This document shows, piece after piece, positions 1 to 10,760 of a stretch of 64,000 bases of DNA (the stretch's first letter is position 1; every line of letters starts with the position of its first letter). Source of the stretch: Phascolarctos cinereus (lineage: Eukaryota; Chordata; Mammalia; Diprotodontia; Phascolarctidae). A program made the position numbers and the translations under genes. A model generated the notes under the pieces. It was not told where the DNA came from and made no database searches. It saw only the letters and a list, made by a program, of their open reading frames with translations. The stretch lies in the NCBI RefSeq assembly GCF_002099425.1, contig NW_018344105.1:4962501-5026500 (forward strand), given 5' to 3'.

Positions 1-82
1 GGCAAACTACTCCAGTATCTCTGCCAAATAAACCCCAAATGGGGTCATAAAGAGTTGGACACAACTGAAAAACAACTGAACG
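1..82 (+). mobile_element. MAR1-like SINE 3' fragment
   Basis: The sequence holds the MAR1 tail blocks 'ccccaaatggggtca' and 'agagttggacacaactga'. It is cut by the window start. Confidence 0.75.
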
Positions 83-288
83 ACATCTTACCATAGATAT
101 TGCATTTGTCTAGGCCCCATATATGAATTCTTCTCAAGTGACTACTCAGTTTCAATACCATAGTAGTCTGACTTCTTCCTCCCCATCCTCACCCGGAAAT
201 AAAAGTTGCAATAGGTTTTTTGGAATGCTCTTCTGTATCAGATGTATACTTTGGAAGGAGTAACCACTCAGTATGAAATAAAAGACGT

Positions 289-442
289 TGATATGACCCT
301 GGGCAAGTCACTTCACTCTGCCTCAGTGTTCTCATCTGTAAAATGAGCTGGAAAAGGAAACAGCAAACCACTCTGCTATTTTAGCCAAGAAAACCCCAAA
401 TGGGGTCACAAAGAGTTGGACACAACTGAACAATGACTAAAA
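289..442 (+). mobile_element. MAR1-like SINE
   Basis: It begins in the CORE block 'gaccctgggcaagtcactt', then 'ctcatctgtaaaatgagctg', and ends with the MAR1 'ccccaaatggggtcac' tail. It lacks the tRNA-like head, so it is 5'-truncated. Confidence 0.8.
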
Positions 443-639
443 TGTCTTTCTAGGTCATATTTGCTGAGAGTTGGGGTGAGGGTGGAGGGAGAAGGACTTA
501 TTCAAAGTCATAGCAGGCCCTTTCAAGGTAGTGGGCCTCTCCTTAATAAAATGATTAGACCTAGTGCCATGAGAAATCAAAATTGGATTTGTCTTCACAT
601 ACCTTTGATAGATTATCCGTATACTTCTTAGCATTTTAA

Positions 640-1592
640 GATCAGATGAGGGGGGAAATGCAAGATTCATAAGCTTAGGACAAGTACATATTATTTACAC
701 TCTTTTTTTTTTGCTATTACTTTTATCTAGTCTATTTCACCATGAATTACACATGAAAGTAAGATTCAACCAATTTCACGTCATTTTCCTATTTGTGGAC
801 TCAAATGTCTTCACCCTTCCCTTCAGTCAAACTCTCTTATTCTTCTTCATGGAGAACTTCAGTCACTTCTTTTTTTCTTTTTGGCAAGAGTCTAAGATAG
901 CAAGTGAGTTAAGGGCACAAGTAAACAGGCTTCATGATTCCCAAACAAATAAAAGGAAACCAAAGATCAGATCTATTTCAGAAGGTTTTGCTTTTCATTT
1001 ATCTTGCTTTCCTTAAGCATTAAATGTTCAGATTTTATCATCAAGGTAATTAAAGGAAGCAGCTACAGAGTTTCATGAAAAGTCTAAATCCTTTTGTCCT
1101 TGTTTGTCCCTTCCCATTGAGGTTGCTAGCAGGGCTTCAGCAGTGGAGTGCAAATGAACGGTTTCCAAGGACACTTGAATCCCCTTCCAGAACGGCCACA
1201 GAGGTCAGCACAGGAAAGGCCTTTGCTCTGTACCAAACACCGTGAGAAGTAAATCCATTTGGGGAAGGAGACAGAATTTGCCATGACAAAAGGGCAAAAG
1301 GCGGGTCCAGTTCTAGTGTAAGTGGGGATGGATGGAATACACATAGTCCAGTTCATGGGGGCAGAAAGGAGTTCTCCCCTAAAGTCAGCTTTGAGAACCC
1401 TGTGTTATTTCTTCAAATCTTCTTTCTCTGGGATGCTTACTGTAAAGTACAAGATACTCATCCGATCCCTTTGGGGTAAGGGACTTCAGGATGGAGCAAT
1501 GGCTTCTAATAACGTAGCTCCTCTTCACCAGCTTTTGTTGGTGGTGCCCTCCTGAGTAAGGACATGTCCTTCTCTGAACTTGCAAAGTGACA
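640..1592 (-). other. TBX22: Probable TBX22 3' UTR and downstream flank
   Basis: This stretch directly follows the TBX22 stop codon and carries no recognisable repeat, which fits a 3' UTR. I found no canonical AATAAA or ATTAAA on the minus strand here, so the 3' end cannot be fixed from the sequence. The small open frames on both strands match nothing I recognise. Confidence 0.5.
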
Positions 1593-2197
1593 TTAGAGGC
1601 AGTGGTTAATTGTTGGATGCCAATGAGAGTGGTTACATCTGGCATCCTGATAGGAAGCTGGGATGCCATGATTCACTCGGAAATGGCTGGCTGCATTCAT
1701 CAGTCTGGATGGCATGGGGAAGTTATAGCCATAAAAGCCAGAGGAAGGATGTAAAGTACAACCTAAGGCTTCTCGGGCAATAGGAGTTGATGGGAACACA
1801 TTTGCAGGTGCATATAACATTGGATTGGCAGGATGGGGCATTTGCAGACACTGCCCACTTAAGTCTTCAGCTTTGCCATTTTTCAAATTGGGGATTCCCA
1901 GAGAAGATAACATGGGTACCTCCATCATGAAAGGAGGCAGAGAATGAGGATTGGTGCTTCCAGGCTTTTCAGGAGCGGGAAACACAAGAGGTGGTGTTCT
2001 CAAAAGATTACTCGGGCAAATCTTGTAGCAAAGAGGCAAACTGAAGTTGTGTAAGTAGGTTTCTGAGTAGGGCATTCCGAGGGTGCTGGACGACAGGTGA
2101 AATGCCGGTGGTGAGCAAGGTGGAGAAAGGAAGGAGTTCAGAGGAGAGGGAGGCCCACCATTGGAGGTCACCGGGGAGGAGCCACTGCTGCTTCCAC
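1593..2197 (-). CDS. TBX22: TBX22 coding exon 8 (C-terminal region and stop)
   Basis: The acceptor is TTTGTCACCCTCAG|GTGGAAG and the stop is TAA at 1595-1593. The exon encodes about 200 residues of the Ser/Pro-rich C-terminal regulatory region. Recognisable TBX22 blocks, in order, are [77 protein letters not shown] and the terminal [14 protein letters not shown]. It is about as long as the human last exon. Confidence 0.96.
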
Positions 2198-5100
2198 CTG
2201 AGGGTGACAAAGGCAGTGAAAATACCAATCCCTGGGTATCCCCAAATGGCTTTTATGAACACTCTTTATATTTGCCTTCCCATTCTAAGAGGAAGCTGGC
2301 ATTGTGGAAGGAGTTCAGGGATTCAGAATCAGACAAAAAAGCTGACTCTACCTCTTGCACTTTGTGACCTTGGGTAAGTCACTTCCCTCTTCTGGGCCTT
2401 GGTTCCTTTATCAGTAATAAGAGAGTGAGACTAGGTGACCTCTGTATTCCCTTCCAGCTCTAGCTCTCTAATCCTGTAACTTCTGTTGATGCTAGGGTTC
2501 ACAGCAGAAATCTATTATGACTCTGATAGTCCATGTGTGTTGAGGGGGAAAGGAGTTTTAAATTCAGAAGAATAACTAGCTTGATTTCTTTTTTCAATGG
2601 ACTGACAAATTGTTTTGAAAGGTGCTGGCCCAAAATGACGAGTGGTTTTGGCATCTCATAAACATCAAATCTGCTGGATAAAAGCTGTCTGCCTCAAATG
2701 TTTGAAAGGTCACTGTTCCATTCTATCTGATTATTATTTTATTTTCTAAAACCAAACATGTTCAGTTCATATTTGCTTAAAAAATCATGGGACCATATTT
2801 CCCTTAATAGTCTTTCTGTCCCTAAAAGTGACTTAACTCAAAAAGTAGAAACGTGTTGCCCATTACAAAACATCGAAGAGCAATGAGGCTTTTCTGTTCA
2901 GTTATATTGCACTGTGATCTCCTCCCAAGTATGTGGCTTATTAGATTTGGGAAGCTTCAGGCCAGTCCACACACATGGCTATTAAAAATATTTCAGAACA
3001 CTCAAACAACAAAATAAGTTTGGATTCAATCATAACCCATTATTGATTGGGATCAGTCAAGTTTCTCCCACACCCCCAATCCAGCTTGTGTGTCTACACA
3101 CAGCTTGAACCCCAGAGCCATGAGTTGACAATTACCTCCACTCATGGAAACTGAAGTTCTGATATGATAACAGAAAGAAAAAAAGCTTTTTTGAAAAACT
3201 AGAACGTTTCTCTTTGTCACAATATCAAGACTAATAGTGAGATTAAATAATGGAGAAAACTGTATTTCAACACACACCCCCTCAATGAAGGAGAGGCTTT
3301 AGTGTTTTCTCTTTATTATCACAACTTGTAATATTTTGAGGAGATTGGTTTTTATTTGTTTTTTGTCTCGTTATGTGCTATACTGTTTAAAAGGTGTTAG
3401 CCAGGCTAAGGCTTTCAAATTGCCTATACCACCCTAAAGAGTAAAGTCAATGAGAATGATCTGCAGATTATGTTGCTCAGGTACCACTAGCCACTGAAAT
3501 TGGGGCCCCATGTCCAATGGGTTTGGTGGCATCACCTGAGAACAAGGGTTCTTAACGTTTTTTGTGTCATGGATCCCTTTAGCTTGCTGGTGAGGCCTGT
3601 GGATTCCTCCAAACAATCATTTTAGTAATAATAATGATAATAAATCTGTGCTCTTTAAATGTATATAGTAAAATAATAGAATTACAAAGGAAATCAATTG
3701 CATTGAAAAAACACACATACCTTTTTTCCCTTCTGAATTTATTGAGCCCCTGAAATCTCTCCATGGATCCTGGGAAGACCACCAGAGATTCCCAGAGAAG
3801 ATCTAACATGACTAGTAGTAGCCCAAGTCAGAAAATAGAAAGCTTGTTTATTACCTGATTACACAACTTTGCAAAATTTCAGAAGTGTATTTAGTCACTA
3901 AATGTGTCACAGCTTCCACCACTATTTGCTGACACTATTAAGAACCTCACCTTGAGCTTTAGGTGGAGTAAATAACAATTAGGAATATTTTTTTTCTCTT
4001 CCCTTTAGAAAAGCTAAAAAAATAGTTTTAGTCAGACAGTATTCCCTGGGTGCTCTTTGGGTCAATGACACTGTGCTATATTCTCTCATGTATTGAAACA
4101 GATTACACGCATTTTCCATTCTGACACTTTACTTAGTACCATGATTATCCGTTATCCTGGTATGTAACATTTTGCAAACCTAATGTCAGCTATAGTTCTG
4201 AATTCTTTCTAAACCTTGGGAGGTAAGCTGTTCTGCAAATATAATGAATATAGGCAGGCAAACATGCTTATTTTTTGTCCTTTCAATAAATCAAGAGCTT
4301 TTAAGTGCCTAGTATGTGCGAAGCACTGTGCTAATCCTTTTCCTAAAGGCATCCAAAATCGGGAACAGAAAAGCCAGCATTTCCTGAAGGTCTTGAAGGC
4401 AGCGCTGTGGCCTCCCCACCCCTCCCTCCCCCAAATGCTAAAATCAGAGTTCTCATTTGCAGCTCAAATTTTCCCAAAGCCTCTAGGAAAATGTCTTCCA
4501 CTGTATAGCAAGAAGGGGTTCCAGTAATGACCTAGGTGTCAGGGGAGGATTTCCATTGAATGACTGGTGCCAAACTGTGCATGGCTGGGTTCTTTTTTTT
4601 AATCGATTTTAAGTCTCTCCCTGCCCCCTGCCCCAACAAAATGAAACTACGATCTAGGAGATTTGCCAATGTTACAAAAAGTGCTAAGCACATTAATCCC
4701 CAAATATTCCTAAATGTTAAGGCATACCCAGCTTGTTGTATTCTTTACATATTCAATTCGTTGGCAAACATGAGTTAAGCAGAGAAAAGGACAGGAAATG
4801 GTTAAGACCAGAGCTGAGATCTTGAGATTCAGTTTCTTTTTCACCTTTCACACTTTTCTCATTGGCAGAGTTCATTCATTCAACAAAGAATTATTTGGCT
4901 CTCAATTTTGTCTGTCTTTGAGGTTTAAAAAAACTCATTTCTTTTCCACCAAACTCCTCCCCCAAAAAACAAACAAACAAACAAACAAAAAACAAACAAG
5001 CCCAAACCTATCAAAAAACCTGGTCCAGGAGGCAAGGTAGTATAGTGGAGAGAAAAAAAACTTGGAGTTAGCTTCAAATCCAGCCTCTGACCAATGCTAG

Positions 5101-8100
5101 TTGAATGACCCTGGGCAAGTCACTTAATCTCAGTGCCCCACGTAACTGTGTCACTATAAATTATAGGCAAGTTGCTGGTCTGCATCAGCAGAGTTTCCAC
5201 ACTGGGAGTTTCCCACGCTGATGAAATTATAGGTCTGGATGACCAAAAAAATATATTTTTTAATAGACCTAACAGTTGTAATTTCCTGAAATGTACCAGG
5301 CTTATCCAGGCTTGGGATACAGCACCAAAGTATACACAGAAACGAGTTGGTTTTTTTTTTTCCCCTCCTGGCTGTCTAATATGCTACTAACACATAAACA
5401 TTCACTTGCAGGTTAGAAATGTACTTACTTTGTGTTTCAGCACCAAAGGTTTTGAACTCCAGGGTGAGAGGTGGTCTCCATGGGTAGGTCTCTAAAAGTC
5501 CATCCAAGACGCCCCTGGAAAATCGAAATGAAACATTTGGTACCTTTTATGGAATTCCAGCAAAGGATGAGTTACAGAGATTTCTCCATCCCTACCATAC
5601 CCCAACTTTTACTGCAGTTCTAGATTTGAGTCTCCCAAATCTGTTGGGTTTTTTTCCCCTCTCAGTCGAATACCTTTAGGAAATAAATTTAATTAAATCT
5701 GTTACTCCACAGCACAAATTCATAGCACCCTTCCCTATGACAGATGTCTTTGCTTACCTGTTTCTTCCTGGATCTCGAAATCCTTTGGCAAAAGGATTTC
5801 GGTCTATTTTCAGCTTGGTAATCTGGGGAGATAGAAAAGGAGAAGGGGGAGACAAATAGATTTTCTCAGTAAGAGGCATAGAAAAAGCCCATTGCCGGTG
5901 CCTGTCTGCCCCAGTTTGCGGCATTTGTTTTCAGGCTTCCCTAAGTCTGGCTGCGTGGGAGCCTCCAAACCTCAGTACTGTCTCCTCAGACCAAACAAGA
6001 CCCCTAAACCCAGCTGGGCCTGCTCACTGCTCGCCCCTCTCCACTCCTTATCTCAGGCGCCCGATTGGGTCTGAGTTACCTGTTGGTTTTGGTACGCTGT
6101 CACTGTGGTGAACTCAGTTTCTGGGAAGGAGAAAGTCTGGACCCCTTCGGCTGGCAAGGACTGGATTTGGGCGAGGTCAAAGCGACTGTCTTGCACAATG
6201 ACGTGAACTCGAGGTTTGTACTTGTGCATGGACTGCAGGATAATCTAAAGGGAAAGGGGTCCATGGGGTCAGCAGCTGCCCGGGACTAAGAGGCCTCGGC
6301 CTAAACAACCCAAGGGTTTAAAACTAACCCGCTACAGCCCCAAGGAGATCAAAAGAATTAGCTAGTCCTCGGCTGCCTGCTTTTGAACTCCACAGCTCCG
6401 GCAGGGTTCTTACAGAAGCCGGCCAGCGCTCAGCTGGGCCTGAAGCTCCCTTGGCCGTCTCCCTTCACCTCCCTTGGCCAGCCCCAACCAGCCCTGAGCC
6501 GTCCCAGGAAAGAGGTTGCCCTTCGCCTTCTGCCCACATGTAGTTTCACGCTTAGGGGAATAAAAGTGGCGCCAGTAGCCTGAGCTTCTTGTCCAGCTCT
6601 CTTGCTCGGCCCAGGCCTCTTTTCCTAGTTTGTTGGAGGCAGAAAACAAGGGGAGAGTCCAGTAAGGCTGAGCTGCTTGGAGGAAAAGAGGCTGGCCTTA
6701 GCGGTGCCCCAGTAGGGCAGTGGGGTTACTTAAGCGCTTACCATGGTCTTGGCCAGGCAACTTTCAGGGTGGCCCTGGCACCGGGATCTCCTCTCTGGCT
6801 TTGACCACCCCTGCCCCCCACTCCATTCCTACTTTCTGGCAGGCATGCTGGAGAGTGGGGGAGAATGGGGTTCGAATACTCTCTTTCTAGATCATCCAGT
6901 CGAAGGGACCAGGCAGTTAGGTATGTGCTAGCAGGAGGAGCGGGCTCCCTCCCTGTAGACCTTAAGGTTTACGGCCTCGTCCTCTATCTCTCAATCCTCA
7001 GACCCTTTCCACACCCACGCTCCAGACTCCACCATCCCAGGGCCCAAGCTCCCAGCACCGAGAGGGGACGGGGAGAGGGGCAGAGGCAATGAAGCCACAG
7101 GGGCAGGCAGTCTGCTTTTCCTTTCTAGCGCTAGGACAGCCTGGGGTCTAGCGTAGTAGGAGAAGAGGGCTCATCCATTGCCCTCCTGTTTCCCTGGTAG
7201 TTTTCGTCTCTCTCTCTGTCTTTCTCTCTGTCTCTCTCTGTCTCTCTCTGTCTCTCTCTCTCCCTCCCTCTCCCCCCCTCCCCCTTCCTCCCCCCCCCCG
7301 CCCCAATAGCGGTCAGCAGCCGGAGTGCACACCTACATGTCCTTTGTCGTCCATCTCGTTGTTGGTGAGCTTGACACGATCAAAGCTGACGATCTGCCTC
7401 ATCCATGTCTCTCCCGAGCAGGGGGAATCTGGATGGATATAGAGCCTGGGCGTGATGCACGAATGGTCCGTGTTCCCCGCCACCATCCACTGGGAGCTGT
7501 GGTAGACATATCTGCAACATGGGAAGGGAGCCGTCAGAAGGGAAAAAGGGCCCTACGTAGGCTACACGTGGAAAAGTCCTTGGATCCCCACAGTGAGCGC
7601 TGGTCTGGAGCAGCAAGCAAACTTTCAATAATCGGAGGTTGTTGGAACCCAACGCAACGCTCAAGCCTGGGCTGGGGAAGCGTCGGGGGATTTCCCAGAG
7701 TCTGGTTTGTATTTCCTAGAACCGACCGCAGGAAAACCTGATCTACGCCACCTCGTAAGCTCTGAGACCAGTGAGCGTCCCTCCCAACTTCAACTAGGAC
7801 AAGAGTCGGATGGGAGTGGGGGGATGGAAGGTGTGCTCTGCTCGCCTGCTCCAGGGTTCTCTTTGCTGGCTCTGCTTCGCCTGTTTAGAGGGGGAGGCCT
7901 TTCGCTAAACGAGGTCCTGGGATCCCCGAGCCTCCCCCATTTCTCCCCCTCTCCACCTCTAGAGGCAACTGGGGCGACTCACGGACTGTTTCCAATCCAG
8001 ACACTGTACAGATGTGCGGCCAGCTTCCCAAACACTCAACAAGACTGCAGAAGCTAAAGCAAACAGCTGTTTCTGTTTGCAAGCTGCCTCCCTCCTCCAC

Positions 8101-10760
8101 CCTCCCACCCCTGTCCCTAGCTAGCTGGTTGAGTTGTGCTTTCCCTGTTCCCCTCACCTGGGCTGGTTGGGGCTTGGGTGACTGAGAGAAGGGCCAGGGA
8201 CAGCCTCTGCTCCAGCCACCCAGACACACAGTTTATGGCCGCCAACATCGAAGTCCCTAAACTTAACAGGTACCAAACCAGCCCCGGAGGGAAACCTGTT
8301 CCTCTCAGCAGTCTTGGCTATACCCATAACTTTTGCCTTGGTTTAAGAGGGCCCAAGACTTCCCAATGACTTGGAAGTCTCTGGGTAAAGGAAAGGACAG
8401 CGTCTGGTTCCTGTGGCACAAGAATGACAGACTCAGTGTCCCTTTTCCCTTTTCAGCTCTGAGGACACATGAAGGCCTCCTCTCTCCTGCTGAAGCTTCA
8501 GGGTGTCGCCGGTCTCCCAAGAACTATGTGGGACCTGTAGCACCAAGATAGGAACCTGATCCTCAACCTGGTGCCCAAGGAAGTAGCCGGGATACCCTTC
8601 CCTCCGCACACAAGGCGCAAACCTTTGGGGACCAAAGCAAGACCAGCCGAAGCGGATGGGGCTCAGTGGAGTTGCGTTGTAAAAAACGTTGCTGAGGAAG
8701 AATTTCTCTTTAATCTGCCTGTTTGACTGTTAGGGGGCCCCGGGCTCGCAAGTCAGAGCAAGCAGCCTGCCCGGCTAGCGATGCCGCTGGCGTTTGAGCT
8801 ACCGTCCAGCCTTTACCTGTATCTTTTGGAGTCCACTGGCACCACGTCGATAGCAATGTAATACTGTTTCACGGGGTCCAGACCCTTCACTTTGACGCGA
8901 ACAGAAGGGAACATTCTCCTGCAGAAGAGACGGGAAGCACTCTGCTCTGCCTGGCCTTGAAAAACATTTGCGGGAGGGGGAGGCTGGCTTCCTCGCTTTC
9001 CCAAGTGCGAAGGGAAGAGGATTCAGTACTAGCCGCATAAAAGGCCTAAGAAATGACCTCTTTAGGGGATAAGCTTGGGGGTCCGCCTGTGCATCGGCTG
9101 AAATGTCGGTGCTCTCTAAGGAGCGGAGGGCTCCCTGTGTATGGTCTAACAGACGACCTGCTTCCAAAAGGGAAACGGGAAAACAAGCAACTCTATTGAC
9201 ACCCAAAGGTTCCTTTGACTTGTTTCTGGGAGGTGAACTCTAGGAACTTTTAAATTGTGACGAGGAATAAGTCTGGGGCTAACTCCACGTTCAGCTCGTC
9301 CTGTTATTTCTGTTGCTTTGCTAAAGCAAGATGGGAGGAAGCGCACAGGGAGAATTCCGAGCTAGGTGCAAATGAGAGGATTTTTCTTGGGTGAGGCACA
9401 CCTCCCACCTGTGGGTTTCTCCGAATCTCTCTGGCCCTCAGGTAGGATAATTTACTCCCTGACCCATGTAACTGACAGGACTTGGAGCAATTTTACTGGC
9501 AAATAAAGCTGCTCGTTTAGAAGCGGGCTCAAGGTCTGACCTCGAGAGTCCCCACTGGCAAGCAGCAGCCTGTGGGCTCTCAAGGAGAAGCTGACTCCCG
9601 CAGTTGGAGATGGGCATGTGCTTCAGTGGCAGGGCACAGCCTCGATCGCTTGGCAAGCAGTTTCTGCCCGGCGTGGGAGATGTTTGGTGCTGTCCACCCT
9701 AGGACCCTCCCAGGTTGGGCCGTGGAACCAGGGCCCTGCCTACCTGCCGGCTTTGGTGATAATCATCTCCGTCCCAATCTCGTGGAATCTCTGCCATAGC
9801 TCGGAGCCTTGCAGCTCTGCCTGGACGTTATCTTTATCTTCCGGACTTTCGTGGCCCCCGGAGAAAGCAGTCATTGAAGTTTCTGCTTTGGGTCTCTTTT
9901 CTGCCCAGAGACAGAAATGGAAAGTATTTGAACTCCAGCTTCTCCCCTCCTAGCTGCCTCAAGCACCCAGTGTCCCCCAGGACAGCAGGTCCCGGCCCAT
10001 TTCAGAGACTGGTACTGCTGGAAGGAACCTCAACATTCCTCTGTTCCAACTCCTTCAGTTTTACAGAGGAAGAAACTGAGGTTCAGAGAGAACTAGAAAC
10101 TTGATCAGTGTCATTCAGCTACGGAGTCTCGTCGGGGGCCACGGCAAGTTGCCTCCAAATGAAGTGATGTATTTCAGGGAAGGAGACCCCCACCCCACCC
10201 CCGCCGTGGTCAGTAGGAAAGAACCTGCTCTTGTCCCTCAAACCCACAACACTTATAGGGAATGAGGGGCGTCGGGCCGCAGTCCTAGCGCAGGGCCTCC
10301 CCTCTCCCATCTGCGCTCCCCCATAGCTGGGGAGCTGTGCATCCCAAAAGGAATCTGGGGAGCTCTGACCTAGAGGCAGGTTCTCAGTCCCTCTCAGGTC
10401 CTTCTGGCAACTTCTCCCAGTAGTAGGCTATCCAAAGTTTTGGGAACCCTCGCCCACCCAAGACAGCTTACAGCCAAGTAGCCTCCCTGGGCTGGCCGCC
10501 TCTGGTGTCCGAGGTGCAGCAGGATGCTGCTGCTGCTGCTGCTGTGTTGGGGTCGGGGGAGAAGGGTGATGATACTGACCCGATTCCTCGATTTTCCTCA
10601 GCAGCCCGATTTCTCTGTCTTCCTCCTCTTCCTCCTTATCGCCTTTCTCCAGCAGATCCTGCGGCGGGTGCTCATCCCGCAAGTCTCGGAGTTTCCTTTT
10701 GGTCGATCTCCCCACCAAAGCTTCCACGGAGAAGGCATGAGCTCTTGAGCTTAAAGCCAT
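1593..10760 (-). CDS. TBX22: TBX22, T-box transcription factor (8 coding exons, complete)
   Basis: This is the marsupial orthologue of TBX22, a nuclear T-box DNA-binding factor known in human and mouse for roles in palate and tongue-frenulum development; in human its loss causes X-linked cleft palate. Joined exons 10760-10580, 9900-9744, 8918-8817, 7511-7337, 6244-6080, 5822-5758, 5514-5429 and 2197-1593 give 1536 nt, that is 511 codons plus TAA. Every junction is GT-AG and the phases run 1,2,2,0,0,2,1. The protein begins [18 protein letters not shown], almost identical to the human start. Residues about 95-282 form the T-box, including the dimer/DNA-contact stretch [14 protein letters not shown] (from residue 115) and [20 protein letters not shown] (from about 254). 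The C-terminal region keeps the TBX22 signatures [15 protein letters not shown] and [11 protein letters not shown], and ends NHCL (human NHYL). TBX15 and TBX18 are excluded by [19 protein letters not shown] and the C-terminus. Residues about 61-90 are the least conserved. No stop or frameshift is seen. Confidence 0.97.
2288..2478 (+). mobile_element. MIR/THER-type SINE in TBX22 intron 7
   Basis: It holds 'tttgtgaccttgggtaagtca', a short purine linker and the 'cccttccagctcta' tail typical of CORE-SINEs. It ends about 90 nt upstream of the exon 8 acceptor on the gene strand. Confidence 0.7.
3543..3785 (+). mobile_element. hAT-like non-autonomous DNA transposon remnant
   Basis: It opens with 'agggttcttaac' and 'gtcatggatccct', then AT-rich sequence with 'aattacaaaggaaatcaatt' and a 'ccatggatcc' block. 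This is the pattern of an old mammalian hAT MITE whose far terminus has decayed. The family name is uncertain. Confidence 0.5.
4965..4999 (+). repeat. (AAAC)n microsatellite
   Basis: Short AAAC/CAAA tandem units lie in TBX22 intron 7. Confidence 0.85.
5027..5250 (+). mobile_element. CORE-SINE (MON/MIR type)
   Basis: It has a tRNA-like head ('tagtatagtggagag'), the core 'gaccctgggcaagtcactta' and the longer marsupial tail with 'agtttccacactgggagttt' and 'gatgaaattataggtct'. Confidence 0.7.
5429..5514 (-). CDS. TBX22: TBX22 coding exon 7
   Basis: The acceptor is TTTTCCAG|GGGCGTC and the donor CACAAA|GTAAGTAAGT. The exon encodes [20 protein letters not shown] and KTFGAETQ, matching the human segment just after the T-box. 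It ends in phase 1; the codon is completed by GT from exon 8 to give Ser. Confidence 0.95.
5758..5822 (-). CDS. TBX22: TBX22 coding exon 6
   Basis: The acceptor is CTCCCCAG|ATTACC and the donor AACAG|GTAAGC, an almost perfect consensus. The 65-nt exon encodes [20 protein letters not shown] plus N, the DNA-contacting 3' end of the T-box. It ends in phase 2. Confidence 0.96.
6080..6244 (-). CDS. TBX22: TBX22 coding exon 5
   Basis: The acceptor is CTTTAG|ATTATCC and the donor CAACAG|GTAACTC. The 165 nt are exactly 55 codons, from [16 protein letters not shown] to [13 protein letters not shown]. This is the central T-box, including the conserved TAYQNQ dimer-interface motif. Confidence 0.96.
6245..7336 (-). 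other. TBX22: TBX22 intron 4, with a long purine tract near its 5' end
   Basis: The intron is mostly unique sequence with moderate GC. Its only simple repeat is the CT/C-rich tract (GA/G-rich on the sense strand) at 7205-7303, close to the exon 4 donor. No extra exon is supported. Confidence 0.85.
7205..7303 (+). repeat. CT-rich microsatellite running into a C-run
   Basis: CTCTCTCTGT-type units are followed by CCCTCC and C homopolymers. On the TBX22 sense strand it is a G/GA-rich tract inside intron 4. Confidence 0.9.
7337..7511 (-). CDS. TBX22: TBX22 coding exon 4
   Basis: The acceptor is ATGTTGCAG|ATATGTC and the donor GGACAT|GTAGGT. The 175-nt exon encodes [20 protein letters not shown], the [20 protein letters not shown] helix-strand block, and [13 protein letters not shown]. 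It ends in phase 0. A long purine tract on the sense strand begins about 34 nt after the donor. Confidence 0.96.
7512..8816 (-). other. TBX22: TBX22 intron 3, repeat-free
   Basis: I see no interspersed repeat in 1.3 kb, unlike the flanks, which suggests constraint or simply compactness. Open frames here lie outside the T-box exons and match no known protein. Confidence 0.8.
8817..8918 (-). CDS. TBX22: TBX22 coding exon 3
   Basis: The acceptor is CTTCTGCAG|GAGAATG and the donor TACAG|GTAAAGG. The 102-nt exon encodes [20 protein letters not shown] and then the [14 protein letters not shown] part of the T-box. This block is nearly identical to human TBX22 and separates it from TBX15 (AMRVKISG) and TBX18. 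Confidence 0.96.
8919..9743 (-). other. TBX22: TBX22 intron 2, repeat-free
   Basis: This 0.8-kb intron has no recognisable repeat and no additional exon. Confidence 0.8.
9744..9900 (-). CDS. TBX22: TBX22 coding exon 2
   Basis: The acceptor is TCTGGGCAG|AAAAGAG and the donor CGGCAG|GTAGGC. The exon encodes residues 61 to about 113. Its first 30 residues are poorly conserved with human; human GYGNSSES is replaced by GGHESPED. It then enters the T-box with [18 protein letters not shown] and IITKAG. The exon ends in phase 2. Confidence 0.95.
10010..10125 (-). mobile_element. MIR fragment in TBX22 intron 1
   Basis: The reverse-orientation MIR core 'ttttacagaggaagaaactg' and 'aggttcagagag' are present. 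It is short and diverged. Confidence 0.6.
10526..10543 (-). repeat. (CAG)6 trinucleotide run in TBX22 intron 1
   Basis: Six CAG units on the TBX22 sense strand begin 37 nt after the exon 1 donor. They stay in frame with exon 1, so unspliced RNA would encode six glutamines. Confidence 0.9.
10580..10760 (-). CDS. TBX22: TBX22 coding exon 1 (start codon exon)
   Basis: The ATG is at 10760-10758 with G at -3 and G at +4, a favourable Kozak context. It encodes residues 1-60 plus one base: [10 protein letters not shown], then a basic [10 protein letters not shown] stretch (20-30) and an acidic run [10 protein letters not shown] (41-50). The donor is TCGG|GTCAGT, so the exon ends in phase 1. I chose this ATG because the human protein starts at the same MALSSRA sequence. 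An in-frame ATG upstream at 10943 lies inside a polypyrimidine tract and is probably intronic. The exon probably extends upstream as 5' UTR to 10914. Confidence 0.94.

Larger units (their letters stand above)
2198..5428 (-). other. TBX22: TBX22 intron 7
   Basis: This is the longest intron between coding exons (3.2 kb). It contains a MIR-type SINE (about 2288-2478), a hAT-like DNA transposon remnant (about 3543-3785), an L2 3'-end-like scrap (about 4272-4345), an AAAC microsatellite (4965-4999) and a CORE-SINE (about 5027-5250). The rest looks unique. No further exon is seen. Confidence 0.85.
9901..10579 (-). other. TBX22: TBX22 intron 1
   Basis: The intron holds a MIR fragment in reverse orientation (about 10010-10125). 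Near its 5' end it has a (CAG)6 run on the sense strand (10526-10543). The reading frame of exon 1 stays open across the donor as far as 10428. Confidence 0.85.

Noticed and set aside
1593-10760. TBX15 or TBX18 as the identity of the T-box gene
   Set aside because: [18 protein letters not shown], the N-terminal [18 protein letters not shown] and the C-terminal [11 protein letters not shown] are TBX22-specific.
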